A stretch of 64,000 nt of DNA, taken from Desulfovibrionales bacterium (GTDB lineage: Bacteria > Desulfobacterota > Desulfovibrionia > Desulfovibrionales > Desulfonatronaceae). The stretch lies in contig REDL01000077.1 in the NCBI GenBank assembly GCA_007693505.1, forward strand, positions 1 through 64,000, read 5' to 3'. Under the pieces are notes generated by a model that saw only the letters and a program-made list of their open reading frames with translations, was not told the origin of the DNA and searched no databases. Of the stretch, positions 36,217 through 45,645 are shown in pieces. Each line of letters opens with the position of its first letter. The stretch's first letter is position 1. The translations under genes were made by a program, and so were the position numbers.

Positions 36217-38988
36217 ATGAACGTGGTCTCGCCCCTGGTTCGACGCTGGCGCGGAGCGGCCATTGGCTTTAAGTTTACGGCAATTATGAGCTTCATGCTG
36301 CTGTTGATCCTGCTCACGGCGCTGACCGGAGCCATCGCGTTGCGTACCACCTTGGGACACGTTGAGTCCACCATCATCTCCACCACGGATATCCGTGAAC
36401 TGACCCTGGAGATCGACCGCGAGTTGCAACACGTTCGTCAATTGGAACGGGCCTTCTTTCTCCAATGGCCGCGGATCGGCTTTTCCCAGGCCATGGAGCT
36501 CTACGGTGTACCATCGCAACAACGCATCGCAGGGGTGTACACCCTGACAAACCGTCTGCGGGCCAAGCTGGAAGATTCGCCTGTCAGCCAGGACCTGCGC
36601 AACGCAATCGTGCATCTGGATTTTTATTTAGCCGCGGCGGAACGGTATGCCGACGCCTTTGCCGAAGCCGTGTTGCTGGTTTCCGAACTGGCCAGGGAGA
36701 ATACCGGGCGACAGTCCACACTGTTCGCTCTTGGAGAGATCCTGGTGGACCGTCTGGAAATGCTGCAACACAAAGATCTGCTGCTGATGGTTCGAACCGC
36801 CCAGGTCCAGATTAACCGCTATTTGTCCACCCGTTTGCAATCCGACATGCAAGCAGCATTGAACCTCCTGGAAGATCTTGAACGGCATGTCCAGGTCGTC
36901 CATGACCTCCCTGAGGTTAGTCGATCTGAACTGGTGAATATTCTTCATGCGCACGGTTTCGTGGTCGAGGAAATTCTGGAATTGGATCGGCGGCTGAATG
37001 AAAAGGTCCGGGAGTTCGAACTACGGATTCAGGCCCTTTTGCCTATTTCCGATCAATTGGTGGCCTTGGCCCGCCTGGAGGTGGATCAGGCTCGAAAAGA
37101 TATCGAGAGCACCCGCCGCAACGCCAACTTGTTGCTTTCTATTTCTGTTTTCTGCGCTGTTTTGATGGGCCTCTTTTCGGCTTTGCTTCTGCATCGATCC
37201 ATCACACACAACCTTGCGGTGCTTTCCGCGACGGCGGATCAGCTTCGGGGAGGGAATCTGCGGGCCCGGGCCATCGTGCCAACCGGTGACGAAGTGGGCA
37301 AACTGGCCGTGACCTTCAACAGCATGGCTGAACAGATCGCGGATTTGATGCATGATCTGCGGCAGCGGATGGAAATGAGCCAGACCCGTTTGTTTCAAGG
37401 AATCGAAGCCATTGAAGAGGGCTTCGCGCTCTTTGATAAACACGGACGGCTTGTAACTGCAAACCGAAACGTGGCCCGGATGCTGCCGTCCTTGGAGAAC
37501 GTTCTGCACTCAGGTGTTGCCTACAAGGAATTGATGGACGTCATTTTGCAGGCCGGCCTGATAATTCCCAGTCCGTCAGATGCCCGGGAAGGGCAGGATG
37601 ATCGTGCGGAAGATTGGCGGGGTATCCACCTGGAAATGTTTCGAGAGGGCATGGGCATCGAGGAAGTGCGGCTTGCAAACGACCGGATTCTACAGTTGCG
37701 ATATTTTCGTGCGGAGAACGGGGAGACCGTTGTCCTGATGGGAGACGTCACCGAACGCAGGCAAATGGAAGAGGAACGACTGGAAATGGAGCGCCGGCTT
37801 CTCCATGCTCAAAAGCTGGAGAGCCTGGGGGTGCTCGCTGGGGGTATTGCCCACGATTTCAACAATCTGCTTTCGGCGATGATGGGAAACATGGAACTGG
37901 CCCTGTCTTCGGTCGAATTGGAGGGGGCAGCTCGTCAACGCGTGGAACACGGACTATTGGCAGCACGACGTGCGGCTGATCTGACTCGCCAGATGCTGGC
38001 CTACTCCGGAAAGGGGAAGTTTGACGTCCAATTCATGACTCTCAACGATCTGGTTCAAGATAACATCCATATCTTTCAGACCGCATTGGGCAAAAACATT
38101 CATTTCGTTCTGGACCTTGCCCCGAAATTGCCCTTGATCAGGGCAGACGCCGGGCAGATTCAGCAGGTGATCATGAACCTGATCACCAACGCTTCCGAGG
38201 CCATCGGCGACCGCTCCGGTACCATGACGCTTTCCACCCGGCATGCGTTCTGTGATGCCGCCTGCGTGGAGCGTTCCCGGATCATGGAAAAACCCCAGCC
38301 CGGCTGGTTCGTCTGGCTGGAGGTCCAGGATACCGGGACAGGCATGAGCGAAGATGTACAATCCAGGCTTTTTGACCCGTTTTTCAGCACCAAGTTCACC
38401 GGGCGAGGTCTGGGACTATCCGCTGTTCTGGGAATCGTCCGTGGACATAATGGAACGATCTTCCTGGAAAGCTCTCCGGACTCCGGAACCACCTTCCAGG
38501 TTCTCTTTCCGGTAGCTGCAGGTCCGGCAGTCAAAAACCGGCTCACAGAACCATCACCGATTGATCTTAAAGAGACCAAAACAGGCAACACGCCCTTTCA
38601 CAAGCCTGGAGTGATTCTGGTCGTTGATGACGAGGAAATGGTTCGGAACCTTTCTGCCGAGGCCTTGCATCACCTTGGCTACAAGGTGATCACAGCCAGC
38701 GACGGTCTTGAGGCGGTCCAGGAAGTTCGGGAGAATGCAGGCCGGATAGATTGCGTGATTCTGGATCTGATGATGCCCAGGATGGATGGGGTGACCGCAT
38801 TCATGGAGCTGCGCAAGATTGCACCAAAGCTGCCTGTAGTCCTCTGTTCCGGTTACAGTTCCTGGGAGGTGGAGCAGCGCTTTGCCGGAGATCGTCCGGA
38901 AGCGTTTTTGCAAAAACCCTTTACTATCGACGCGTTGCGAGGCCTGCTTCATGATCTGCTGCAGCACCGTGATAGAGAGCCCAGGTAA
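36217..38988 (+). CDS. Membrane hybrid sensor histidine kinase with C-terminal receiver
   Basis: A 923-residue kinase. Membrane helices lie at about 17-42 and 300-325 and enclose a 260-residue helical sensor region. HAMP follows (about 328-380), then a PAS-like segment (about 395-510). The HisKA domain has GGIAHDFNNLL (phospho-His near 547), and a HATPase domain follows with MNLITNASEAI and GRGLGLSAV. The receiver (about 800-918) starts VILVVDDEEMV with Asp in VILDLMMPRMDG. A TTG six bases upstream is the only alternative start. It probably takes its signal from the lipoprotein encoded just before it. Confidence 0.93.
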   Translation: MNVVSPLVRRWRGAAIGFKFTAIMSFMLLLILLTALTGAIALRTTLGHVESTIISTTDIRELTLEIDRELQHVRQLERAFFLQWPRIGFSQAMELYGVPSQQRIAGVYTLTNRLRAKLEDSPVSQDLRNAIVHLDFYLAAAERYADAFAEAVLLVSELARENTGRQSTLFALGEILVDRLEMLQHKDLLLMVRTAQVQINRYLSTRLQSDMQAALNLLEDLERHVQVVHDLPEVSRSELVNILHAHGFVVEEILELDRRLNEKVREFELRIQALLPISDQLVALARLEVDQARKDIESTRRNANLLLSISVFCAVLMGLFSALLLHRSITHNLAVLSATADQLRGGNLRARAIVPTGDEVGKLAVTFNSMAEQIADLMHDLRQRMEMSQTRLFQGIEAIEEGFALFDKHGRLVTANRNVARMLPSLENVLHSGVAYKELMDVILQAGLIIPSPSDAREGQDDRAEDWRGIHLEMFREGMGIEEVRLANDRILQLRYFRAENGETVVLMGDVTERRQMEEERLEMERRLLHAQKLESLGVLAGGIAHDFNNLLSAMMGNMELALSSVELEGAARQRVEHGLLAARRAADLTRQMLAYSGKGKFDVQFMTLNDLVQDNIHIFQTALGKNIHFVLDLAPKLPLIRADAGQIQQVIMNLITNASEAIGDRSGTMTLSTRHAFCDAACVERSRIMEKPQPGWFVWLEVQDTGTGMSEDVQSRLFDPFFSTKFTGRGLGLSAVLGIVRGHNGTIFLESSPDSGTTFQVLFPVAAGPAVKNRLTEPSPIDLKETKTGNTPFHKPGVILVVDDEEMVRNLSAEALHHLGYKVITASDGLEAVQEVRENAGRIDCVILDLMMPRMDGVTAFMELRKIAPKLPVVLCSGYSSWEVEQRFAGDRPEAFLQKPFTIDALRGLLHDLLQHRDREPR

Positions 38989-39127
38989 GTGCCGTACATT
39001 TCCTGACGCTGCTCTTCCTGGAATCGGTCTCCGAGGCGAAAATACTGAAAAACATCCTCAATAGCTTCGATTCTGATCCGTACACCGATGACCAAAACGA
39101 GAGCACACTCTGACGTTCCCAAGCATT

Positions 39128-40303
39128 ATGCTGTTTGCCCGTAACAACACCCAGGGTACTCCCGGTGAGCGACCAGAACGTGATTTTCATTTTGTCCTAG
39201 AAGGTCTGCAGCCCAACGCTTCCGGTGCCATGGACGGAACCTTGAGCGGTCGACTGGACGTTCGCAACACCGGTGAACTCTGGCGGCGTCTGCATCGAGT
39301 TGCGGGTAAATCTGGGCCAATACTCCTGCGACTGAACGTCTCCAAGCTCGAGTATGTGGATGCCTCCGGTCTGGCGTTGTTTACGGAACTCGAGGAGGTT
39401 TTACGGTCCAAGGGAGGGAAGCTCGAGCTGGTGGGGATGCGCTTGGAGCTGCGTCGCGCTCTTGACCAGTTTCTTGTTCAAAGCCGTGCGGTTGCGGTTC
39501 CACGCAGTCATGGCAATATTCTGGAACGGATCGGGCGTGGAACACAGCGTTTTTTTCACGATGTGCGCGACCTTGTTGGCTTCGTGGGACTGTTTGCTTC
39601 CGGCTTTGGCCAGGCACTGCGCCGGCCGACCAGTATCCGCTGGCGGGATTTCTGGCTGAATTGTGAAACCGTGGGAGCCAACGCCGTGCTGATCATCATG
39701 CTCATCGGCTTTCTGATGGGCCTGATCATCTCCTTTCAATCGGCCATGCCCCTGCGAATGTTCGGCGCGGAAATCTACGTGGCCAGGCTTTTGGGGTTGT
39801 CGATGGTCCGGGAACTCGGTCCGCTGGTTACGGCAATAATCCTTGCCGGGCGCTCTGGAGCCTCCTTTGCGGCCGAACTGGGCACCATGAAGATCAACGA
39901 AGAGCTAAACGCCCTGAACACCATGGGTCTGGACCCGGTCCGACTGCTGGTCGTGCCCCGCATGCTGGCCGCAATGTGCATGACACCGTTGTTGACCATG
40001 GTGTTTATTCTCTTCAGCCTGGTCGGCGGGGCCGTGGTCATGCTCTCCCTGGGATACCCCCTGGTGAGCTATATAAACCAGGTAACTCTTTCCGTTGGGG
40101 TGGGGGATTTGGTCAACGGTCTCTTCAAGTCTCTCGTTTTCAGTGTATTAGTGGGGGGGATCGGCTGCGTTCGTGGTCTACAGACCGGTCAGGGGGCTTG
40201 GGCCGTTGGGGCTGCGACCACCAGTGCAGTTGTCAGCGGGATTGTCCTTATTGCGGTTATGGACGGGATTTTTGCTGTTTTGTATTATGTCTTCCATTAC
40301 TGA
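39128..40303 (+). CDS. mlaE: MlaE-type ABC permease with fused N-terminal STAS domain
   Basis: The permease of an Mla/MCE phospholipid transporter, 391 residues. The first 125 residues form a STAS domain (KLEYVDASGLALF near 77), corresponding to the separate MlaB of E. coli. From about residue 145 the MlaE domain follows, with several helices and the family's LGPLVTAIILAGRSGASFAAELG loop (in part GRSGASFAAELGTMK). It overlaps mlaF by 17 bases. It begins a plus-strand run of six genes with almost no gaps. Confidence 0.94.
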   Translation: MLFARNNTQGTPGERPERDFHFVLEGLQPNASGAMDGTLSGRLDVRNTGELWRRLHRVAGKSGPILLRLNVSKLEYVDASGLALFTELEEVLRSKGGKLELVGMRLELRRALDQFLVQSRAVAVPRSHGNILERIGRGTQRFFHDVRDLVGFVGLFASGFGQALRRPTSIRWRDFWLNCETVGANAVLIIMLIGFLMGLIISFQSAMPLRMFGAEIYVARLLGLSMVRELGPLVTAIILAGRSGASFAAELGTMKINEELNALNTMGLDPVRLLVVPRMLAAMCMTPLLTMVFILFSLVGGAVVMLSLGYPLVSYINQVTLSVGVGDLVNGLFKSLVFSVLVGGIGCVRGLQTGQGAWAVGAATTSAVVSGIVLIAVMDGIFAVLYYVFHY

Positions 40304-41120
40304 AATGACAGCCTGCGGTCTTGATCTCGCCCGCACAGGCTCTCCACTGATTCAGGTTCAGGGCTTGACGGCCGGATATGGTGAACGAATCGTACTGCGT
40401 GATGTCGACCTGGAAGTCTTTGCCGGTGAAATCGTGATTTTTCTGGGCGGCTCGGGGTGTGGCAAAAGCACATTGCTCAAGCAGATGATCGGGTTGGAAC
40501 AGCCCCTGGCTGGCAAGGTGTTGATTACCGGTCAGGACATCCATGCCGCTCGCGGAACCCAGCGCAGGCGCATCCTGAACGGTTTCGGTGTCAGCTATCA
40601 GACAGGGGCTCTTTTCGGCTCCTTGAGTGTTCTGGAAAATGTCCTGTTGCCATTGGAGGAGTGCACGGATCTGCCTGAAACCCTGCGCCTGCGCGTTGCT
40701 CGGATGAAGCTGGCCCAGGTGGGTCTGGCCGGATTTGAAAGCCATGCCCCCGCGGAGCTGAGCGGTGGAATGGTCAAACGGGCGGCCATTGCCAGGGCCA
40801 TGGCCCTTGATCCCTGCATGCTGTTTTTGGACGAACCCTCGGCAGGGTTGGATCCCGTAACTTCGGCGGAACTGGATGCCCTGATTCTGGATCTGGCTCG
40901 GGGTTTGGGCATGACCTTCGTGATTGTCACCCACGAACTGGCCAGTGTATTCGCCATTGCCGACCGGGTCATCATGCTGAGCAAGGCCAAACAGGGAATC
41001 GTGGCCCAGGGCGATCCCCGAGACCTGCGCGACCATGCAACAGATCCACTGGTTAAGGATTTCTTTCATCACCACGTATCAGGAATGCTGAATACGAGCG
41101 CTGAGGCAACCAGCGCCTGA
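40287..41120 (+). CDS. mlaF: MlaF-type ABC transporter ATP-binding protein
   Basis: The ATPase of the lipid transporter, 277 residues. Walker A is LGGSGCGKSTLL, the signature is LSGGMVKRAAIARAM, Walker B is CMLFLDEP and the switch His is in VIVTHELAS. The frame is open upstream to 40173 within mlaE. The ATG at 40287, overlapping the mlaE stop, gives a normal length; ATG 40305 would remove six residues. The short C-terminal tail is consistent with MlaF. It powers lipid movement through MlaE and MlaD. Confidence 0.95.
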   Translation: MSSITEMTACGLDLARTGSPLIQVQGLTAGYGERIVLRDVDLEVFAGEIVIFLGGSGCGKSTLLKQMIGLEQPLAGKVLITGQDIHAARGTQRRRILNGFGVSYQTGALFGSLSVLENVLLPLEECTDLPETLRLRVARMKLAQVGLAGFESHAPAELSGGMVKRAAIARAMALDPCMLFLDEPSAGLDPVTSAELDALILDLARGLGMTFVIVTHELASVFAIADRVIMLSKAKQGIVAQGDPRDLRDHATDPLVKDFFHHHVSGMLNTSAEATSA

Positions 41121-41145
41121 CCCCCTGAACCTTGGTACTGCATCC

Positions 41146-42294
41146 ATGAGCGTCCATACCAATTACGTCAAACTGGGAGCCTTCGTACTGGTCGCCGTTT
41201 TCCTGATCCTTGCCGGATTAATTGTTCTGGGGGGCGGCAAACTCTGGCGAGAACGTATTCTCGTGGAAACCTACCTGGACGAATCCGCCCAAGGACTGGA
41301 GAAGGGAACGATCGTCAAAATGCGCGGAGTCGATGTGGGCAACATTGAGAATATTTCCTTTGTCCATCTCAAGTACCCCGAAGCCTTTCAGGCCGGCCAT
41401 CGGTATGTTTTGGTGGAAATCGGCCTGCAAGCCGAAAAGTTTGGGGATTTCCCTCGGGACAGGTTCAAGGACATATTGACCCAGGAAATCCATAACGGAC
41501 TGCGGATCCGGATTACTCCCCAAGGGCTGACCGGAGCGGCTTTCCTGGAACTGGACTATACCATGCCGCAGCGTGCACCGGCCCTGCCCATCAACTGGAC
41601 ACCCAAGTTTCCGTACATTCCCTCTGCACCTGGGACCATTGCTCGATTTGAGGAAACCTTCGAATCGGTCAGCGTGACGTTGCGAAATTTGGAAGAAGTC
41701 AACGTGAGTGCCCCCTTGGAGCGTTTGGAAAAGCTTCTGATTCTGGCAGGGGACAAGCTCGACGCGTTGGAAGCCGCGCAATTCAGTTCCGAGGCCGTTG
41801 CGTTGTTGCAGGAATTGCGTCAAACTAATGCCAAAGTGTCCCAATTCCTTGGACCTCAGGATGCCCCCCCAGGGCAGGGAGATGTCGTGAATCTGCAATC
41901 CATCTTTCGTGATGTTTCCCAGACCATGGCTGACGTGCGAGTCGTGGCTCAAACAGTGCATACCTGGATCGAGGATGACCAGGGTGGGATGGGTGACCTG
42001 CGCCAGGCAATCGTTGACCTGCGGCGAACCATGGCCATGGCGCCGGAAATGATAGAGGACTTTTCCGTTACAATGGACACAGCTCATGAAAGTTTTCTGC
42101 TTTTTCAGCGGCTCCTGAGCCAGATTCAGTTCCGTCTGGCCACGAAACTGGAGCAACTTGACACCTTGCTGCACAACCTTGGCCGCACAAGTGAAAATCT
42201 TCGGGAAATTACCGAGGACGCCAGAGTGTATCCTTCCAGACTGTTCTTTGGTGAGCCCCCCATCGATTTTCAAGGCCGAGAGCCCCAACCGTGA
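41146..42294 (+). CDS. mlaD: MlaD-type MCE domain protein
   Basis: A 382-residue inner-membrane-anchored MCE protein that forms the periplasmic ring of the lipid transporter. One helix spans about residues 10-32. The MCE domain follows (about 38-150: VETYLDESAQGLEKGTIVKM, GVDVGNI, ITPQGLTGAAFLELDY). The remaining 230 residues are helical and longer than in E. coli MlaD, resembling the extended MCE proteins that form tubes. The next gene overlaps its stop by four bases. Confidence 0.94.
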   Translation: MSVHTNYVKLGAFVLVAVFLILAGLIVLGGGKLWRERILVETYLDESAQGLEKGTIVKMRGVDVGNIENISFVHLKYPEAFQAGHRYVLVEIGLQAEKFGDFPRDRFKDILTQEIHNGLRIRITPQGLTGAAFLELDYTMPQRAPALPINWTPKFPYIPSAPGTIARFEETFESVSVTLRNLEEVNVSAPLERLEKLLILAGDKLDALEAAQFSSEAVALLQELRQTNAKVSQFLGPQDAPPGQGDVVNLQSIFRDVSQTMADVRVVAQTVHTWIEDDQGGMGDLRQAIVDLRRTMAMAPEMIEDFSVTMDTAHESFLLFQRLLSQIQFRLATKLEQLDTLLHNLGRTSENLREITEDARVYPSRLFFGEPPIDFQGREPQP

Positions 42295-42953
42295 AGTATT
42301 GTCCATTTCTTATGCCGGCCATGACGCACTACGCCGTACTTATCGCGACGATCATTTTTTTTCTCGGTTTTTCCGCCCTGTCCGGGTGTGCTTCCCTGAC
42401 CCGTCCTGAGCCGGAACGACGTCACTATCTGCTTCAGGTTCAGCGTCCCGGTCCGGTTTTGGAGCGTCCCATGGAGGCTCCCATCCTGGCTGTGCGCTCC
42501 TTTCGGACCGCTCCGGCAGCCGATTCAAGAGGCATTGTGACCATTCGGTCCGATGGGCTGGTGCAACGGAATTTTTACGATCGCTTTTTTGTGCCTCCAG
42601 GAGAGATGCTTGCAGGACAGTTCCGGATTTGGCTGGGCCAATCCGGACTTTTCAGCCTGGTCACAGGTATGGGCATGTTGATCGAGCCGGACCTGATCCT
42701 GGAGGGGTACATACAAGAACTGCATCAGGATCTGAGTCATGGGAAGCAACGGGCCGTAATGGCCATGCAAATGCTGCTCTTGCGCCCGACCCGCTCCGGA
42801 GACATGGAGGTGGTCGCCCAGTACGATTTCAACCAGATCGTTGATCTGCCGGACACTTCCATTGATTCGCTGGTGAACGGGTGGAATTTGGCCCTGAAAC
42901 ACATCCTCGTCGACCTGGAAAACTCCTTGCGGGACCAATCTTTTCAGATATGA
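42291..42953 (+). CDS. ABC-type transport auxiliary lipoprotein, PqiC-like
   Basis: A 220-residue outer-membrane lipoprotein of the family found with MCE transporters (PqiC/DUF330-like). The lipobox is LSGC with Cys33 (counting from GTG 42291). The start of the mature part, RRHYLLQVQRPGP, and VAQYDFNQIV are typical. GTG 42291 overlaps the mlaD stop by four bases; ATG 42312 or 42321 are alternatives. It probably receives or passes lipids at the outer membrane. Its own stop overlaps the next start (ATGA at 42950-42953). Confidence 0.86.
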   Translation: MKYCPFLMPAMTHYAVLIATIIFFLGFSALSGCASLTRPEPERRHYLLQVQRPGPVLERPMEAPILAVRSFRTAPAADSRGIVTIRSDGLVQRNFYDRFFVPPGEMLAGQFRIWLGQSGLFSLVTGMGMLIEPDLILEGYIQELHQDLSHGKQRAVMAMQMLLLRPTRSGDMEVVAQYDFNQIVDLPDTSIDSLVNGWNLALKHILVDLENSLRDQSFQI

Positions 42954-43657
42954 TTCAGAATAATTCAGAAATAACATTCGGTTTGTCGGAACTGGCCGGC
43001 GAGCATGAAGTGTTGGCTCGGGAATACCTGCGGCTGTTGTTGGCTGCCAAGCGGAAGGATGCGGCCAACCTTGTGGTCAAGGCCGTGGAGCAAGGGGTCC
43101 CTGTCAAGGACGTATACTTGCGGATTTTTCAGCCTGTTCTCTACGAAATCGGCCACCTTTGGCAACACAATGTTGTTTCCGTGGCGCAGGAGCATTACTG
43201 CACTGCGGCAACCCAGTTCACCATGTCCCTGCTGTACCAGTATATTTTTACAGGAAAAAAAACCGGGCGATGTTTTGTGGGCTGTTGCGTCGGGGGAGAA
43301 CTGCATGAAATCGGCATGCGCATGGTCACGGATTTTTTTGAGATGGAAGGCTGGGATACCTACTACATGGGGGCCAGCACCCCGGACGAAGATGTAATTC
43401 GGACCATTGTCGACCAAAAGGCGAACGTGGTGGGCATTTCCGTCACCATGACCTTCCACTTACACCTTGTGGGTCGCTTGATCCTGCGTATTCGCAGTCA
43501 CCCGAAATGCCGCAACGTCAAGATCATGGTCGGTGGATATCCATTTTTGTCCAATCATCAGCTCTGGAGGGGCGTGGGAGCACATGCATTCGCCACGGAC
43601 GCCAGCCAGGCCATTGAGGTGGCCGGTTTTCTTCTGGAAGATGGGAGAGAGTCATGA
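42950..43657 (+). CDS. Stand-alone cobalamin-binding protein with CarH-type photoreceptor motifs
   Basis: A 235-residue soluble protein made of a helical B12-binding cap (about 10-100) and a Rossmann B12-binding domain (about 106-228). The cap has Trp71 followed nine residues later by Glu81-His82, the W-x9-EH motif that shields adenosylcobalamin in CarH-type photoreceptors. The Rossmann domain has Glu117-x-His119-x2-Gly122, the E-x-H-x2-G motif providing the lower axial His. The residue after the Trp, a His in Thermus CarH that ligates cobalt after light, is Gln72 here with His73 next to it. There is no DNA-binding domain. ATGA overlaps link it to the lipoprotein before and the histidine kinase after. 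Confidence 0.85.
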   Translation: MIQNNSEITFGLSELAGEHEVLAREYLRLLLAAKRKDAANLVVKAVEQGVPVKDVYLRIFQPVLYEIGHLWQHNVVSVAQEHYCTAATQFTMSLLYQYIFTGKKTGRCFVGCCVGGELHEIGMRMVTDFFEMEGWDTYYMGASTPDEDVIRTIVDQKANVVGISVTMTFHLHLVGRLILRIRSHPKCRNVKIMVGGYPFLSNHQLWRGVGAHAFATDASQAIEVAGFLLEDGRES

Positions 43658-44856
43658 ACCGAAGCAGCCATCGAGACGTCATCGCGTTGCTGTGTGACGA
43701 CATGGGGGTTGTCCGGGAAGTGCTTGCCGACGAACGTAACCGATTCGAGAACGTTCCAGCGGGATTACCCTTTACGGCATTTGTTCATCCCACTTCACTG
43801 ACCAAAGCTCGAAACTTTTTCAAGGAGATTCAGGAGAAAGGTATTGTCCTGGATTGGGAGCTGGGTGTTGCCACGGCCAATACGGTGACCATTCTTCAGT
43901 TCACTGGAGTCCGTCACGAACGCCAAACGATCATCGTTGGGGCCGAGGATAGCAACTCGGTGATGGAACTCTATGAAGAGATTCTCAGCATGCACGGGGA
44001 CCAGATCACCCTGCTCCGGTCCGAGGTCAAGCGACGCAAGGAGTTGGCTGACGAACTGCAGCTGATGAACCTTCAGGGGTATGAAGAGGTTACCCGGCTG
44101 AACAACGAGTTGGTAACCATGCAGAGGGATCTCGTCAAAAAGACTCGTGAGTTGGAAGCCCTGAATCAGCAGAAAAACCTCTTTCTGGGCATCGCGGCCC
44201 ACGACCTGCGTAATCCCATCGGCAATATCCTGAACTTGAGTCAACTGCTTCAGGGCGATCTTCACGGCAAGCTCGATGAAGATGCTACGCTGTATTTCCG
44301 ATTGATCGATTCAAGCTGCGGTTTCCTGCTCCAACTGATCTCGGATCTGTTGGATTTTTCCCAAATCGAGTCCGGAAAACTGGTCTTGGATCTGGAAACC
44401 GTGGACCTGGAGGCCTTGGTGTCCCAACAGACATCCTATGCGCGAACCTCGGCCGAGGCCAAAGGAGTAGGGGTGTCCTTCTCTGCCCTGGGAGAGGGTC
44501 CATTCACCACCCAGGGGGATCGTGGGCGCCTGACACAGGTGGTGGACAACCTGATCAGCAATGCCGTCAAGTTCAGCAGCTCGGAGAGCACTATCGAGGT
44601 TTTTCTGAATCGGAAAGGGAAAAAAATGCTGTTTACGGTCCAGGACCATGGACCTGGCATCAGCCCGGAAGATCAAGCCAAGCTTTTCCATCCATTTGCC
44701 AAGACCTCCGTCCGTCCCACCGCCGGAGAACGAAGCACGGGACTGGGACTGAGCATCGTCAAACGCATAGTCGATGCCCATGGCGGTGAAATTGAGCTGG
44801 AGAGCAGCGTTGGCCGGGGAACGAGGCTACGGGTATGCCTCCCGGCGCAGGAGTAA
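43654..44856 (+). CDS. Histidine kinase coupled to the cobalamin-binding protein
   Basis: A 400-residue soluble kinase. The N-terminal 110 residues look like a divergent PAS domain (FTAFVHPTSLTKARNFFKEI). A coiled coil spans about 115-172, then HisKA with phospho-His183 in IAAHDLRNPIGN. The HATPase domain has DNLISNAVKFS, DHGPGIS and STGLGLSIVK. Its start overlaps the B12-protein stop by four bases, so the two are made together and probably form a sensor-kinase complex. No response regulator lies within reach in the window, so the output is unknown. Confidence 0.9.
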   Translation: MNRSSHRDVIALLCDDMGVVREVLADERNRFENVPAGLPFTAFVHPTSLTKARNFFKEIQEKGIVLDWELGVATANTVTILQFTGVRHERQTIIVGAEDSNSVMELYEEILSMHGDQITLLRSEVKRRKELADELQLMNLQGYEEVTRLNNELVTMQRDLVKKTRELEALNQQKNLFLGIAAHDLRNPIGNILNLSQLLQGDLHGKLDEDATLYFRLIDSSCGFLLQLISDLLDFSQIESGKLVLDLETVDLEALVSQQTSYARTSAEAKGVGVSFSALGEGPFTTQGDRGRLTQVVDNLISNAVKFSSSESTIEVFLNRKGKKMLFTVQDHGPGISPEDQAKLFHPFAKTSVRPTAGERSTGLGLSIVKRIVDAHGGEIELESSVGRGTRLRVCLPAQE

Positions 44857-44889
44857 TCCACCAGCCAAATCGACAACCAGCTGCAGGGG

Positions 44890-45471
44890 CTAATGCCCAT
44901 GGTGGAATACCGGAGCCGGAGCCCCAGTCCATTGCTCCAACCAATTCCGCATGAGCTCGATCTCCCGATTCTGGGCGCGAATGATTTCTTCGGCCAAGGC
45001 CTGTAATTCTGGTTGCTCGGTCAGATTCTTGTCCAGTACATCGTGAGCCACATGCACGGCGGCAAGGTGGTGTTCGATCATGTCCTCCAAAAAGACAATA
45101 TCCGCTTCCTGCGGGGATAACCCCTGAATATCCCGCATCATGGGTTGGTAGGCGGCTTCAATGGTCGCATCCGGATGCCATAGTTCGATCCACTGACGCA
45201 TTTTGGTTATTTCCTGGGTCTGTACTTCAATGATTTCCTTGGCGAAATCTCGAATTTCCTGGCGCTCGGTCATGGCCATGACTTGCTTGGCGCTGTCCAC
45301 GGCCTCCTGGTGATGAGGGATCATCTCCACCAGAAACTCCAGTTCGCTGTGTACCTGATGTTGATGTTCATGCACCTCAACCTCCGCCATACCCTGTGAA
45401 GCGACAAGGCATAGCATGCCCAAGACCATGGGGAGCGTCCAAATTTTTAACATGCGCAATGTGTTCATCAT
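44890..45471 (-). CDS. DUF305 family exported protein
   Basis: A 193-residue protein with a signal peptide (about 1-29) and a duplicated four-helix DUF305 arrangement. The two His-rich signatures are MIPHHQEAVDSAK (near 50) and MIEHHLAAVHVA (near 130). A further His cluster lies at the ends (HEHQHQVH near 34, HHGH at the C-terminus). The family is ferritin-like and often linked to metal stress; copper or other metal binding is inference. A strong GGAGGAAGG precedes ATG ATG at 45471. It is convergent with the kinase gene. Confidence 0.85.
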   Translation of the reverse strand: MMNTLRMLKIWTLPMVLGMLCLVASQGMAEVEVHEHQHQVHSELEFLVEMIPHHQEAVDSAKQVMAMTERQEIRDFAKEIIEVQTQEITKMRQWIELWHPDATIEAAYQPMMRDIQGLSPQEADIVFLEDMIEHHLAAVHVAHDVLDKNLTEQPELQALAEEIIRAQNREIELMRNWLEQWTGAPAPVFHHGH

Positions 45472-45645
45472 CCTTCCTCCTTATTGCCGTGATTATTCAC
45501 CAAACCATTGCCCGCCCCGAAAACGGATCGTATCAATCGGATCGTCCCTCATCGTAAATATTTTCTAACGAAACGAGAACATCCCAAATTGCTTTCAAGA
45601 ACAACATGTTATCTGTTTGATACGATTATGCTCATGAAGATAATG

